A stretch of 64,000 bases of DNA, taken from NCBI GenBank assembly GCA_003225055.1, contig QIAU01000132.1:1-64000 (forward strand), given 5' to 3'. The DNA comes from Acidobacteriota bacterium. Its GTDB lineage: Bacteria > Acidobacteriota > Terriglobia > Terriglobales > Acidobacteriaceae. The position numbers and the translations under genes are program-made. Below are positions 44,544-53,983 of this stretch, in pieces (within the stretch, counting starts at the first letter, position 1; every line of letters starts with the position of its first letter). The notes beneath the pieces are model-generated. The model had not been told where the DNA came from, searched no databases, and saw only the letters and a list, made by a program, of their open reading frames with translations.

Positions 44544-45785
44544 GTGTCTCCCCATCGCCTCTATCCGCGCACGGCGCTGCTGGTTCTGACGGCGCTGAAT
44601 CTGCTCAATTACATCGACCGCTCCGTACTGAATGCCGTTCAGCCCTTAATCCAGGACGAATTTCATGTCAGCGATGCCCAGATCGGCCGGCTGACCACCG
44701 TCTTTCTCATTTTCTACACGCTGGCTGCCCCGGTCATGGGACCACTGGCCGACCGCTATTCGCGCCGGCTCATCGTGGCGTTGGGCGCATTCGCGTGGAG
44801 CGGAGTAACCCTGCTGACGGCGTTCGTGCACTCATACGACTCGCTGCTAATCCGGCACACGCTGGTCGGCGTCGGGGAGGCCAGCTTCGTAACAATCTCG
44901 CCCACTTTTGTCGCTGACCTGTTTCCCGAGTCCCGGCGCGGCCGCGTGCTGGGAGTCTTCTATCTGGCAATTCCGGTGGGCTTCGCCCTGGGCTATCTTG
45001 TGGGCGGATATTTCGGTACTCGCTACGGGTGGCGGGCTCCTTTTTACGTTGGCGGAGGTCCCGGCTTTCTGCTCGCCGCCCTCATGCTGTTCATGCCCGA
45101 ACCCGAGCGCGGCCGCTTTGACACGTTGCGTGAAACTCCGGAGCGCGCCAGTGTTCTTGGCCTGGCGCGCAATCCGGCGTTCCTGACAGCCACTCTGGGC
45201 ATGGCGATGATGACGTTCGCGCAGGGCGGCCTGCTGGTTTGGATGCCCACGTTCCTGTCCCGCATGCGTGGGTACAGCTTGCTGGATGCGAACCAACTGT
45301 TCGGCTACATCATTGCCGCCGATGGCATGATCGCCGCGCTCCTCGGCGGATGGCTGGGCGATCTATGGTTACGCCGTACCAAGAGCGCCTACTATCTGGT
45401 TTCCGCTGCGAGCATGGGGCTGGGAATCCCGATCATGATGATCGCTTTGTTCGATCGCGGCCCGGCGATGGTGCCGGGAATTGCCCTAGCCGGCTTTCTT
45501 CTCCTGCTGAACACCGCGCCGCTCAATGCGGCGATTATCAATTCCGTTGGCGCGCACATTCGGGCCACAGCCATTGCCGTCAACCTGTTCGTGATTCATT
45601 TCCTGGGAGACGCGTTTTCTCCCTGGTTGATCGGCAAGGTTTCAGATCGTTCGTCTCTGGAGTCTGGCTTCATCAGCACGGTCGTGGCGACGGCACTCTC
45701 CTCTGCCATATTGTTTTATGGAATGAGATTTGCGCCGCCCGTGGCCAGTACCCAGTACCCGACTACAGAGCGAGTGAATTCCTAA
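44544..45785 (+). CDS. MFS transporter, Spinster-like
   Basis: This 413-residue major-facilitator protein starts at a GTG. The first helix is LLVLTALNLLNYIDRSVLNA. The loop motif GPLADRYSRRLIVALG follows, then GVGEASFVTISPTFVADLFP and RRGRVLGVFYLAIPVGFALG. The second half repeats six helices. The N-terminal NYIDR and GEA motifs fit Spinster-type (Spns) carriers of lysolipids or organic solutes. It precedes the HpnB-like glycosyltransferase on the same strand. Substrate unknown. Confidence 0.85.
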   Translation: MSPHRLYPRTALLVLTALNLLNYIDRSVLNAVQPLIQDEFHVSDAQIGRLTTVFLIFYTLAAPVMGPLADRYSRRLIVALGAFAWSGVTLLTAFVHSYDSLLIRHTLVGVGEASFVTISPTFVADLFPESRRGRVLGVFYLAIPVGFALGYLVGGYFGTRYGWRAPFYVGGGPGFLLAALMLFMPEPERGRFDTLRETPERASVLGLARNPAFLTATLGMAMMTFAQGGLLVWMPTFLSRMRGYSLLDANQLFGYIIAADGMIAALLGGWLGDLWLRRTKSAYYLVSAASMGLGIPIMMIALFDRGPAMVPGIALAGFLLLLNTAPLNAAIINSVGAHIRATAIAVNLFVIHFLGDAFSPWLIGKVSDRSSLESGFISTVVATALSSAILFYGMRFAPPVASTQYPTTERVNS

Positions 45786-45939
45786 TGGCTTTTCGGACGC
45801 CCAATCAGTTTTGCCATCTTGAGCGCAGCCTCCCCTTCGCCGCGCGAAGAAGAGGCGAAGTCGAAGGACCCCGGCCCAGACACTGCCATCGGGATGCAAA
45901 AGCGAATTGGCAAGGGAACGCCTTGCCCGGGCATGGACG

Positions 45940-47106
45940 ATGATCTGGATCCACTGGATGGTTGGCGGTATTCTCGCGCTGGCCTGGTTTTCCCGTATTG
46001 TCGATGCGGCCCTCGGGATGCCAAAGATCGCCGACATCGCGCGGCGGGAATGGGACCGCCGGCCAAACCAAACCCCCCGGGTCAGCATCATTATTCCAGC
46101 CTGCAACGAAGAAGCCGACATCGAGCAAACTCTGATCCAGCTTCTCGCCCTCGATTACGACAACTATGAGGTAATCGCCGTCAACGATCGGTCCACCGAC
46201 CGAACCGGGGAGATCGCCGACCGCGTGGCCGCAACTCCCGAGGCGCGTGGGTTGCTGCATGTGATCCACATCCGGCAACTGCCTGGTGGTTGGCTGGGCA
46301 AAACCCACGCGATGTGGACGGCGGGCAAGCACGCCACAGGAGACTGGCTGCTGTTCACCGACGCGGACGTGCTCTTCAAGCCCGATTCGCTCCGCCGAGC
46401 CCTGGCTTACGCCGAGACGGTCAACGCCGATCACGTCGTTCTCTTTCCCCGCATGATTATGAAGCAGGCCGGGGAGCGCATGATGATTGCCTTTTTCCAA
46501 ACCCTGTTCGTATTCGGGCATCGACCATGGAAAGTCGCTGACCCCGGCGCCGACGACCACATGGGTGTGGGCGCGTTTAACCTGATCCGGCGCAGCGTGT
46601 ACGAAGCGGTCGGCACCTACGAAAAACTTCGGCTGGAGGTGCTCGATGACATGAAGCTCGGCAAAGTAGTCAAGCAAGCAGGCTACCGTCAGCGCAACGT
46701 CTTCGGCGAAGACCTGATCTCGCTCTACTGGGCCAAAGGCACCTTCGGCGTGGTGAACAACCTCAGCAAGAATTTTTTCGCAGTTCTGTCGTTCCAATGG
46801 CCACGAGCGCTGCTGTCGTGTGGGGCACTGGCGTTTCTCAACCTCATGCCTTTTGTCGGCGTCTGGATTGCCCCTGGTGGGGCGCGGCTGCCATATGCCT
46901 TGGCCCTCGGCTCGATGTTCCTGATCTACGTCGGAATGTCCTGGAAGTCTTCCATCCCGCCTTATTACTTCGTCCTTCATCCCGTCAGCACGGCGCTGTT
47001 CGCCTACGCCGTTCTGCGCTCGATGTATTTGACCCTGGCGCAGGGCGGCGTGGTCTGGCGAGGGACAAAATATCCGTTGGAAGAGTTGAAGAGAGGGATA
47101 GTTTAG
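45940..47106 (+). CDS. Membrane glycosyltransferase family 2 (HpnB-like)
   Basis: I take the ATG at 45940 (MIWIHWMVGGILALAWFSR); a TTG at 45907 would add 11 residues. The GT-A core has VSIIIPACNEEADIEQTLIQ, VIAVNDRSTDRTGEI and GWLGKTHAMWTAGKHATGDW with LLFTDADVLF, then EVLDDMKLGKVVKQAGY. Three or so helices follow. The 388-residue length and GKTHAMW/DDMKLG motifs resemble the hopene-associated HpnB group and carotenoid glycosyltransferases. Assignment to HpnB is tentative. Confidence 0.8.
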   Translation: MIWIHWMVGGILALAWFSRIVDAALGMPKIADIARREWDRRPNQTPRVSIIIPACNEEADIEQTLIQLLALDYDNYEVIAVNDRSTDRTGEIADRVAATPEARGLLHVIHIRQLPGGWLGKTHAMWTAGKHATGDWLLFTDADVLFKPDSLRRALAYAETVNADHVVLFPRMIMKQAGERMMIAFFQTLFVFGHRPWKVADPGADDHMGVGAFNLIRRSVYEAVGTYEKLRLEVLDDMKLGKVVKQAGYRQRNVFGEDLISLYWAKGTFGVVNNLSKNFFAVLSFQWPRALLSCGALAFLNLMPFVGVWIAPGGARLPYALALGSMFLIYVGMSWKSSIPPYYFVLHPVSTALFAYAVLRSMYLTLAQGGVVWRGTKYPLEELKRGIV

Positions 47107-47114
47107 GTCGCGAG

Positions 47115-47410
47115 CTACTTCTCACCGAAGAGCAGGTAGAACGAGCCCAGAGCCACGCAGAGAAGGGAACTCGCGGCTCCCAGCAAGGCGTATCCGCCCG
47201 CAGCAGAAAATGCTTGTTGCAGCTGGGCCGAAATAGCGGGATAAGTGAGTCGCCTGAGCCGAATTCACCAAGAACCAAAGCAGCCTGCCGCTGCTGGCCA
47301 CATAGGCGGGCGTTCTGAGAAGCTCGATGGGTCGAGTAGCCTGCTTCATAGCACGATGCTTCGCGCGCAATTGAGACTTCCACCAGAGAAAGTCAGGACT
47401 GGGCAGAGAG
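47115..47410 (-). pseudogene. Decayed small membrane protein gene
   Basis: The minus-strand frame ending in a TAG at 47115 encodes a convincing C-terminal membrane tail (YALLGAASSLLCVALGSFYL then LFGEK), but it has a stop about 55 codons upstream and no start. The frame further upstream (SGRLLWFLVNSAQA) appears to continue the same protein after a frameshift. The original family is not recognised. The stretch 47411-47937 holds only short frames that I cannot support. Confidence 0.4.
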
Positions 47411-47937
47411 ACCAAATTCGCTCCCCGAGAGCCGCTTCTCTTCCTCTTGGAACTCCGCTACCAGCAACGCATCGGGACAGACTGAACAACTACTGACAGG
47501 CTGGCGCAAGTCCATGTTCCAGTGGCCTGACCGCGACGGGTTGCGCACCGCCGCTTCCTGATCACAGTAGAGTCGCCTCATTCCGTCAGCTTCTGTTAAA
47601 CCATTGCCGATACAGAGGGTTTGGGCGCTAACCGAGTCGCTTATATCCCCACCCTAAAGGGCGAGGTTTTACAGGGAGAGATACAGGCCCGGCTGCTGAG
47701 CACGCTGATCAGCGACGAGATGAAAATGGGCGCGAGACCCTACACGCTTTCCTGGAAGAGTCAATTCGAGCTTTTCACGATGCCAGAGGTGAAGCGGCTT
47801 AGCGCGCGCCAGTCTGCCTTGACGTGCCGGAATCTTGTTCCGCTCTGTTCAGCACCAGACCTAGGGCTAGCTGCTGCAGGTGCAGTTTTCCGCTAGAAAA
47901 GGTTAACAGATCCCCCTAGGGACACGGGTCGCAGAAT

Positions 47938-48420
47938 CTACAGCGGCAATCGCTTGAGGCCCTGAGCGAAACGCAGGAAGAGGTAAGGAATGAACAAGCC
48001 CGAAATCAGTCCAAAGTACGTATGAGCGAGAATCTCCTCCGTGACATAAGCCTGCGGATTGCTTACATGCGAGATTTGCGATCGCACGACTTGCGACTCC
48101 AGTAGCATAAGTCCAACCAGGGTCAAAGCCGTCAGCACACCCAATATCGCCGAGCCGGCCAGGCCCGGTTTTGCCGAGCGCAGATGAGCTACACGCAGAT
48201 AGACTCCTGCATTCAGTAAACCCGCAATCACAATCAGCGCCGGCGTCAGACGACCCGTGAACCAGCCATCGGCGAGCATCCGTGGAAACGATACGGGGAA
48301 AATCAGCACCAGAACTGCGAACAGCAGGGATCCATAAGCTGCCGCAGCCGCAGGATCGCTCAAGCGTATCCGCAGCATACGGCGCTGCTGGGGAGCGGTT
48401 GCTGGCGCGGGAGCGCTCAT
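47938..48420 (-). CDS. Hypothetical membrane protein (4-5 helices)
   Basis: The 160-residue product has helices AYGSLLFAVLVLIFPVSFP, LTPALIVIAGLLNAGVYLRV, GLAGSAILGVLTALTLVGLM and YFGLISGLFIPYLFLRF. The cytoplasmic start is Pro/Arg-rich. The ATG overlaps the stop of the preceding membrane protein gene (ATGA). I recognise no family. Confidence 0.65.
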   Translation of the reverse strand: MSAPAPATAPQQRRMLRIRLSDPAAAAAYGSLLFAVLVLIFPVSFPRMLADGWFTGRLTPALIVIAGLLNAGVYLRVAHLRSAKPGLAGSAILGVLTALTLVGLMLLESQVVRSQISHVSNPQAYVTEEILAHTYFGLISGLFIPYLFLRFAQGLKRLPL

Positions 48421-48851
48421 TGATGAACCACCTTAGTAAGCCGGTCCAGCAGAATCTCGGTGACGATCGAAATGCTGAAGACAAGCAAGGACAGGTTGCG
48501 GGAGGCCACCCAGCTTCGGCGCAGGTCGAGATGGCTGCTGGTGGCATCGCGGCAGTAGGTTTCGACCCAGACGCTGGCGGCCATGATCCCGCTCATCGCC
48601 AGCAGCACGGAGCCAACCGCCACCATCGTCGGCGAAAATCCAGAGCGCTCAAGATCCCAGCTCACGGAAAGAGCAAGCAGCAGGCTGAGCAAGCCCAGTT
48701 CTCCCCGGCGAAACAGCCGGCTGGGCGCGGGCTTGAAGTCTTTCTGGTGCCGGCGGGCCCAGCTGCGCGTCATTGACCAGGGTAGGAACACGCCCAAAGC
48801 GAGGTACAGGCCTGCCCACCATAGCCATTTGGCGGTTATCCACTCTGGCAT
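48417..48851 (-). CDS. Hypothetical membrane protein, coupled to the next gene
   Basis: The ATG at 48851 has GGAG five bases upstream; ATG 48866 and TTG 48869 are alternatives. The 144-residue product has about four helices (WLWWAGLYLALGVFLPWS, LGLLSLLLALSVSWDLE, TMVAVGSVLLAMSGIMAAS, NLSLLVFSISIVTEILL) with a basic loop TRSWARRHQKDFKP. Together with the following gene it looks like a two-subunit membrane complex. No family recognised. Confidence 0.62.
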   Translation of the reverse strand: MPEWITAKWLWWAGLYLALGVFLPWSMTRSWARRHQKDFKPAPSRLFRRGELGLLSLLLALSVSWDLERSGFSPTMVAVGSVLLAMSGIMAASVWVETYCRDATSSHLDLRRSWVASRNLSLLVFSISIVTEILLDRLTKVVHQ

Positions 48852-49074
48852 TGCTGCTCCACTCATCAACTGCCCGTATGGCGATTATCTACTCGCGCTC
48901 GGAAGGGTCAAGTTACCCTGGTTCAGCAATTGCGACTGTACGGATCAAATGGCTTTCTGCTAGGTTATGTAAAATCAACTACTTGCCGTGTTCATTTCAG
49001 CCAAAGTGGGAGCCCGGGAGGCAGCACTAGGCCTCCCCGGCAAGATCGGACTAAGGCGGCAATTCCGGTCGGAA

Positions 49075-49422
49075 CTACCTGCCGAATGCCTTTACGGCGG
49101 CGGCCTCGTCATCCTTTACGTCAAAGACGGTGTACAGCTTGGTGATCTGCAGCAGGTCGTGAACCTTCTTGGTGAGCTTGAGGAGTTTGAGCTCGCCGCC
49201 CTGGTTGCGGACGGTGGTGAACGCGCTGACCAGCTCACCGATACCCGAGCTGTCGATATAGTTGACGTCGCCCAGGTTGAGCAGGATCTTCTTATTTCCT
49301 TTGCCGATCAGTTCACGGACCGTGTCACGCAGGATCACGCTGCCTTCGCCGAGAGTGATACGGCCACTGAGATCCACGATGGTGACACCATCGACTTGCC
49401 GAGTACTGGCTTTCATGGTCAC
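49075..49422 (-). CDS. STAS-domain anti-sigma factor antagonist
   Basis: This 115-residue SpoIIAA/RsbV-like protein has the phosphorylatable serine in [33 protein letters not shown] forms the first strand pair. Its start overlaps the stop of the ATP-binding partner (ATGA). In this family the unphosphorylated form sequesters the kinase and releases a sigma factor or another target. No sigma factor gene is adjacent. Confidence 0.9.
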   Translation of the reverse strand: MTMKASTRQVDGVTIVDLSGRITLGEGSVILRDTVRELIGKGNKKILLNLGDVNYIDSSGIGELVSAFTTVRNQGGELKLLKLTKKVHDLLQITKLYTVFDVKDDEAAAVKAFGR

Positions 49423-49865
49423 TGGGAAGCCTCCTTACCGCCCGCGGCCGAGCCGTGGACGTGCTTGACGAGTTTGATTTCGGTGCCCGCCTGCGAGGGG
49501 TGGATCTCCACCTCGTCCATAAACGAGCGAATCAGAAATATTCCCCGGCCCGAGGTCTTGAGCAGGTTTTCCGGCGCCAAAGGGTCGGGAATGGCATTCA
49601 GGTCAATCCCTTTGCCTTGATCGCGGATCGTGATCACCAGATCGCGCACGGTGCGCTCGAAAGCCAGAGTGACCTTCTTGCTCGGGTCATAAGCATTGCC
49701 ATGCAGAACCGCATTCACTGCTGCCTCACGCACCGCCATCGAGATCTTCACTACCTCATCGTCGTCGAAACCGGCTTCGGTAGCCATCTTGCTGGCGGTG
49801 GCTTCGGCGCTGTTGACAGTCTCCAAAGTTGAATCGAGGGTGTAGGAGACCCGGTTTCGGCTCAT
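49419..49865 (-). CDS. Anti-sigma regulatory factor, RsbW-like serine kinase
   Basis: This is a HATPase_c family protein of 148 residues. The N box is [20 protein letters not shown] and the G1 box is [12 protein letters not shown], with [16 protein letters not shown] as the G2 region. It would phosphorylate the STAS partner encoded next, with translation coupled by a four-base overlap. Confidence 0.9.
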   Translation of the reverse strand: MSRNRVSYTLDSTLETVNSAEATASKMATEAGFDDDEVVKISMAVREAAVNAVLHGNAYDPSKKVTLAFERTVRDLVITIRDQGKGIDLNAIPDPLAPENLLKTSGRGIFLIRSFMDEVEIHPSQAGTEIKLVKHVHGSAAGGKEASQ

Positions 49866-50214
49866 GGCAACATTAAGGACTCTTCAGACCCGGGACTGCG
49901 TTCGGCGGCCGATTAGACCTGCATACGCCCTGGCCTCCGTGTTGACAGCGGAAAAGCCCAAGGGCCAACGAATCCGGTAGTTTGCCTGTGGGGCGGGGAA
50001 ATGTCAACGCGGGCGTGGTCCGGGTGTCGAGCCTCGCGTGGTCAGGTGTCCGCGTGGTCCGCGGCGTGGTCTGTCGGGTCCGTCGGGTTGGCGGCCGCGC
50101 CGATATTTTCGCATCCGGAATCGCTAGCGGGCAGCAAAGATGACGTCAAAAACATCGAATTAATGCGAAACGTGTCTGGATTCTGCCACCGATGTTGGTT
50201 ATTCTGCGAGAGGA
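49866..50214. repeat. Intergenic region with CGTGGTC repeats
   Basis: No gene is seen. Four copies of CGTGGTC lie at 50014, 50037, 50053 and 50065, in GC-rich sequence between two divergent genes. The right part (50100-50214) is more AT-rich and presumably carries the promoter of the MgtE-N/CBS gene. Confidence 0.35.
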
Positions 50215-51459
50215 ATGAACCACACGCTCGCACTAACGGAACTGCTGGGCGCGCCGGTCATTGATTCCGGCGGGGCCGTCTGCGGACGTGTGCGCGAGGT
50301 AGCTCTGGCTCCGCAGGAAGACCGGGCCAAGGTCGCCATGCTGGTCGTGAAGACCAAGGCAGGGAACCGCAACCTGCCGTTTGCCGCAGTGGTCGCGATC
50401 CATGGCGGAGTTCGCACAGACACCAGTTGCGGCGAGTGGGCAGACAGCGACGGTTCGGAGGGTCTACTGCTACTGGAGCGCGACCTGCTCGACCAGCAGG
50501 TGATCGATGTGGATGGCCGCAAAGTGGTGCGGGTGAACGACGTCGATTTGCATGAGGAGTTGGTCGCCGATCGCGTAGTGCTCAAGGTAGGCTCGGTCGA
50601 TGTCGGCGCCCGCGGGGCGATCCGGCGGTTGTTGAAGGGCGTGGTTCCGACTCCGGCCCTGAACGCGCTGTTGCGACGGATTCCTCCGCGCGAAATTCCT
50701 TGGGAGTTCGTGGACCTGATCGAGACCGATCCGGCGCGCCGGGTAAAGCTGAAAATTTCACACGACCGCCTGGCCAAGCTGCACCCGGCAGACATCGCCG
50801 ACATTGTCGAGGAATTGGCTCCCGACGAGCGCGAGGCCGTCTTCGAAACGCTCGACGAAGGAGTTGCCGCCGAGGCTCTGGAAGAGGTCGAGCCCAAGCT
50901 GCAGAAGGCGATTGTGGAGTCGCTCGACTCGGAACGCGCTGCCGATATCGTCGAAGAAATGGATCCGGACGCGGCCGCCGACCTGCTCAAGGATCTTCCC
51001 GAACAGCAGAAAGAAGAAATCCTGGAGGAGATGGCTCCCGACGAGCGCGAGGAGGTCTCCGGACTGCTTGAGTTCCGCGAAAATACCGCTGCCGGCCGGA
51101 TGACCACCGAGTACATTGCCTTGGGCTCCGACGCAACGGTCAACGAAGCCATCGACGCGCTGCGCAATTATGAAGGAGGCATCGAGACCGTGAACACCAT
51201 GTTCCTGGTGGATGCGGAAGGCAAGCTGATAGGCGCCGTGCCGCTGGCCAAGTTGGTAGTTGGTAGCGCTACCGATCCCTTGCAGTCGCTGGTCCAGGAG
51301 CCGTTGGTTTTCGCGCAGCGGGAGACCCCCGAAAACGAAGTGGCAGAAATTTTCGACAAGTATAACCTGCTCACTTTACCGGTAGTCGACGAGAACCGGA
51401 AGCTGGAAGGCGTAATCACCTCCGACGACGTCATCAGCCTGCTGCGCGCGAAACTGTAA
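50215..51459 (+). CDS. PRC-barrel-like / MgtE N-domain / CBS-pair protein
   Basis: This is a soluble 414-residue protein. Residues about 1-75 look like a PRC-barrel (LLGAPVIDSGGAVCGRVREV) and a second similar unit follows (QQVIDVDGRKVVRVNDVDL). Residues about 185-290 are the MgtE N-terminal helical domain with its acidic repeats (HPADIADIVEELAPDEREAV, AADIVEEMDPDAAADLLKDL). A CBS pair follows (about 295-414: GRMTTEYIALGSDATVNEAI, LLTLPVVDENRKLEGVITSD). The MgtE membrane channel is missing. The next same-strand gene, past a minus-strand HAD gene, is an NRAMP-like transporter. Confidence 0.87.
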   Translation: MNHTLALTELLGAPVIDSGGAVCGRVREVALAPQEDRAKVAMLVVKTKAGNRNLPFAAVVAIHGGVRTDTSCGEWADSDGSEGLLLLERDLLDQQVIDVDGRKVVRVNDVDLHEELVADRVVLKVGSVDVGARGAIRRLLKGVVPTPALNALLRRIPPREIPWEFVDLIETDPARRVKLKISHDRLAKLHPADIADIVEELAPDEREAVFETLDEGVAAEALEEVEPKLQKAIVESLDSERAADIVEEMDPDAAADLLKDLPEQQKEEILEEMAPDEREEVSGLLEFRENTAAGRMTTEYIALGSDATVNEAIDALRNYEGGIETVNTMFLVDAEGKLIGAVPLAKLVVGSATDPLQSLVQEPLVFAQRETPENEVAEIFDKYNLLTLPVVDENRKLEGVITSDDVISLLRAKL

Positions 51460-51568
51460 GGCCGGTGTGGTGCGGACACTCCTGTTCGCGCTTGTTTCCC
51501 TCCCTTCACCGAGGTGTGGGGCCTTTGGATCCGCTGGAGCGCCGAGGCGGCTGCCCCCCTACGTGAGC

Positions 51569-52429
51569 CTAATGGGCCGGAGCGGAATGGGCCGCGTCCG
51601 GGCCGGCTTCCTCGTCAAGAGGTTTCAAGGTCAGCCAATCGGTGCGGACGCTTTCCCATTCCTGGATGGAGAAGCCATAGGACTCGAAGAAGTCGCGAAT
51701 GGCAGGGCGCTGCCAGCCGATAATCTCCTCGAGTATGGGGATCAGCACGGAGAGCGCGTTGCCGCCCAGGATGCTGCGTTTGGCGACCTGGGCGATATCT
51801 TTGGTCTCGGAAACCGCGATGGTGAAGCCGTCGCGCAAGTTCACGTGCAGCATGACGTGCAAATCGGAGCTGCCGTCGCCGGAATAAACGATGTGATCAG
51901 GGCTGACCTGGAGATTGCTCTGCAGCTGGTCGAGTGCGGCGACCTTGCCGTAACCGGCGGTGGTGCGCACGATGGTCTCGATGTGCCCGCTGTCGCTGTA
52001 GCGAAACTCGGTGCCAAAAATGTGGTCGAGCGGAACCATCCCTTCCAGGGCGGACTGGATGACCTCGACGGGAGCAGCCGAGAGCACGTAAAAATCGAAA
52101 CGGTAGCCGTCAATCCCCTTAGCCAGGATCTGATAGAGCAACTCAATATTTTGCTTCAGGCGGATACGCTTGCCGACCTCGTGCAGGTGCTCTTGCCGCA
52201 CCTGGCCGCGAAACATAGGATCGTGCAGCAGCAAGTACGCGAGCTCAGCGCCCTGCTGCACGAAATTCAGCTTGGCCATGCCGCGGGCTTTGCGCTCGAA
52301 TTCATCCGTGGGAATGCCGAGCAGCTCGCTAAGAACGTAGCCGGAGTCGTTGAAGGTCAGCGTGTGGTCGAAATCGCTGGCAAACAGAAACCGCTTGATG
52401 GGTTTTTCGATCATGCGTGTTAGATTCAC
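51569..52429 (-). CDS. HAD-family phosphatase (phosphoserine phosphatase-like)
   Basis: This 286-residue haloacid dehalogenase hydrolase carries the nucleophile and acid aspartates Asp19 and Asp21 in [11 protein letters not shown]. Motif II is [11 protein letters not shown] and motif IV is [14 protein letters not shown]. The helical cap between I and II is of the PSP type. Substrate is not evident. An ATG at 52414 is an alternative start. It lies convergent to the MgtE-N/CBS gene and divergent from the NRAMP-like gene. Confidence 0.85.
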   Translation of the reverse strand: MNLTRMIEKPIKRFLFASDFDHTLTFNDSGYVLSELLGIPTDEFERKARGMAKLNFVQQGAELAYLLLHDPMFRGQVRQEHLHEVGKRIRLKQNIELLYQILAKGIDGYRFDFYVLSAAPVEVIQSALEGMVPLDHIFGTEFRYSDSGHIETIVRTTAGYGKVAALDQLQSNLQVSPDHIVYSGDGSSDLHVMLHVNLRDGFTIAVSETKDIAQVAKRSILGGNALSVLIPILEEIIGWQRPAIRDFFESYGFSIQEWESVRTDWLTLKPLDEEAGPDAAHSAPAH

Positions 52430-52631
52430 CCAGAGCTGTTGAGGACAGATTAAAAAGACGATAAAAAATTGTGATGGGAACGATAAGGTGAATAGGGGCT
52501 GGTTAGCGGTCAGTGGGCCGCAAGTCCCTCACTATTCACGATCCACGGTTCACCACTTTTTCTTTTCATAATTCTGTCCTGCATTTATTCTGTTGCCGCG
52601 GTTGCGAAATTTATGCTTCCGAATTGTGCGA

Positions 52632-53888
52632 ATGAGATTCCTGAAGCGTTGGAAGACCCGGATCCTGCTGTTCTTTGCAGTCGTCGGTCCGGGGTTCATC
52701 ACGGCGAATGTCGACAACGATGCCAACGGCATCTACACGTATTCGGCTGCCGGCGCGCAGTTCGGGCATACTTTGCTGTGGACGATGATTCCGGTCACGC
52801 TGGCGCTGATCGTGATCCAGGAAATCGCGGCGCGCATGGGCGCTGTGACCGGCAAGGGGCTCAGCGACCTGATTCGCGAAGAATTCGGATTCCGCATCAC
52901 GTTCTTCATGATGATCGGCATTTTGCTCATCAACTTCGGCAACGTGGTGGGCGAGTTCGCCGGGATCGCGGGCAGCATGGAACTGTTTGGCGTTGAGAGA
53001 ATCTATTCAGTTCCGGTCTGTGCGGTCATTGTTTGGCTGATCATTGTTAAGGGTCAGTATAAAGGGGTAGAGAAAGTATTCCTCGCCGCCTCCTTCTTCT
53101 ATGTGACATACATCCTGGCCGGGGTCCTGGCCAAGCCTGCCTGGATTGAGGCAATCGTAGCCACAGTAAAGCTGCCAGCGAAAAACGCTCTGCGGCGACA
53201 GGATTACCTTTACATGGCGCTCGGTGTAGTCGGCACGACCATTGCCCCCTGGATGCAGTTTTATCTGCAATCGTCGATTGTGGAGAAGGGAGTGACGCGC
53301 CGCGACTACCGGGCTTCGAGAATCGACGTGGTGGCAGGCTGCATTTTCACCGATGTGGTCGCCTGGTTCATCATTGTCGCCTGCGCGGCGACGCTATTCG
53401 CCCACGGATATCGCAATATAAGCGACGCCAAGGATGCGGCCCAGGCGCTGCATCCGCTGGCGGGAGACTACGCCTACATCCTGTTCGCCCTGGGATTGTT
53501 CAACGCATCGTTGTTCGCAGCATCCATCCTGCCCCTTTCGACCGCCTACACGGTCTGCGAAGGGCTAGGTTTTGAGTCGGGAATAGGAAAGAAGTTCGGC
53601 GAGGCGCCGGTGTTTTACTGGCTCTATACGATTCTGATCGCGGCTGGTGCGGGTGTGATTCTGACCCCCAATCTGCCTTTGATAAAGATCTCGATTTTGT
53701 CGCAGGTGGTGAACGGAATTGCCATCCCGTTCGTGCTCATCTTTATGTTGCTGTTGGTGAACAAGAAGGAGTTGATGGGTAAATACGTCAACTCACGCAC
53801 GTACAACGTCATCGCCTGGGTGACGACGCTCGTGATGATCGCGCTGAGCGTGGCTTACCTGTGGACGCTTAAGGCTGGAACCGGCTAG
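52632..53888 (+). CDS. Divergent NRAMP (SLC11)-fold metal transporter
   Basis: The 418-residue product from ATG 52632 (a TTG at 52593 is also possible) has about 11 helices. The first reads FFAVVGPGFITANVDNDANG, so the canonical DPGN metal motif is replaced by DND (residues 28-30). In helix 6 the canonical MPH motif is replaced by GTTIAPWMQFYLQS, with Ala205 at the methionine position. Loss of that methionine is known for Mg2+-transporting NRAMP relatives (NRMTs), so Mg2+ is a reasonable guess. The MgtE-N/CBS gene lies about 1.2 kb upstream. Confidence 0.85.
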   Translation: MRFLKRWKTRILLFFAVVGPGFITANVDNDANGIYTYSAAGAQFGHTLLWTMIPVTLALIVIQEIAARMGAVTGKGLSDLIREEFGFRITFFMMIGILLINFGNVVGEFAGIAGSMELFGVERIYSVPVCAVIVWLIIVKGQYKGVEKVFLAASFFYVTYILAGVLAKPAWIEAIVATVKLPAKNALRRQDYLYMALGVVGTTIAPWMQFYLQSSIVEKGVTRRDYRASRIDVVAGCIFTDVVAWFIIVACAATLFAHGYRNISDAKDAAQALHPLAGDYAYILFALGLFNASLFAASILPLSTAYTVCEGLGFESGIGKKFGEAPVFYWLYTILIAAGAGVILTPNLPLIKISILSQVVNGIAIPFVLIFMLLLVNKKELMGKYVNSRTYNVIAWVTTLVMIALSVAYLWTLKAGTG

Positions 53889-53983
53889 CTGTCGCCGGGA
53901 GCGCTGGATTCCATGTAACCATAATGCTGGCAACCCGCATCTAGGTATGATAGAGAGATAGGGTTGCCTACCTGGGGTGAGCC

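Noticed and set aside
47621-47896. 91-codon plus-strand frame in the gap after the HpnB-like gene
   Set aside because: No family, no ribosome site; might be decayed coding DNA but cannot be told from chance.
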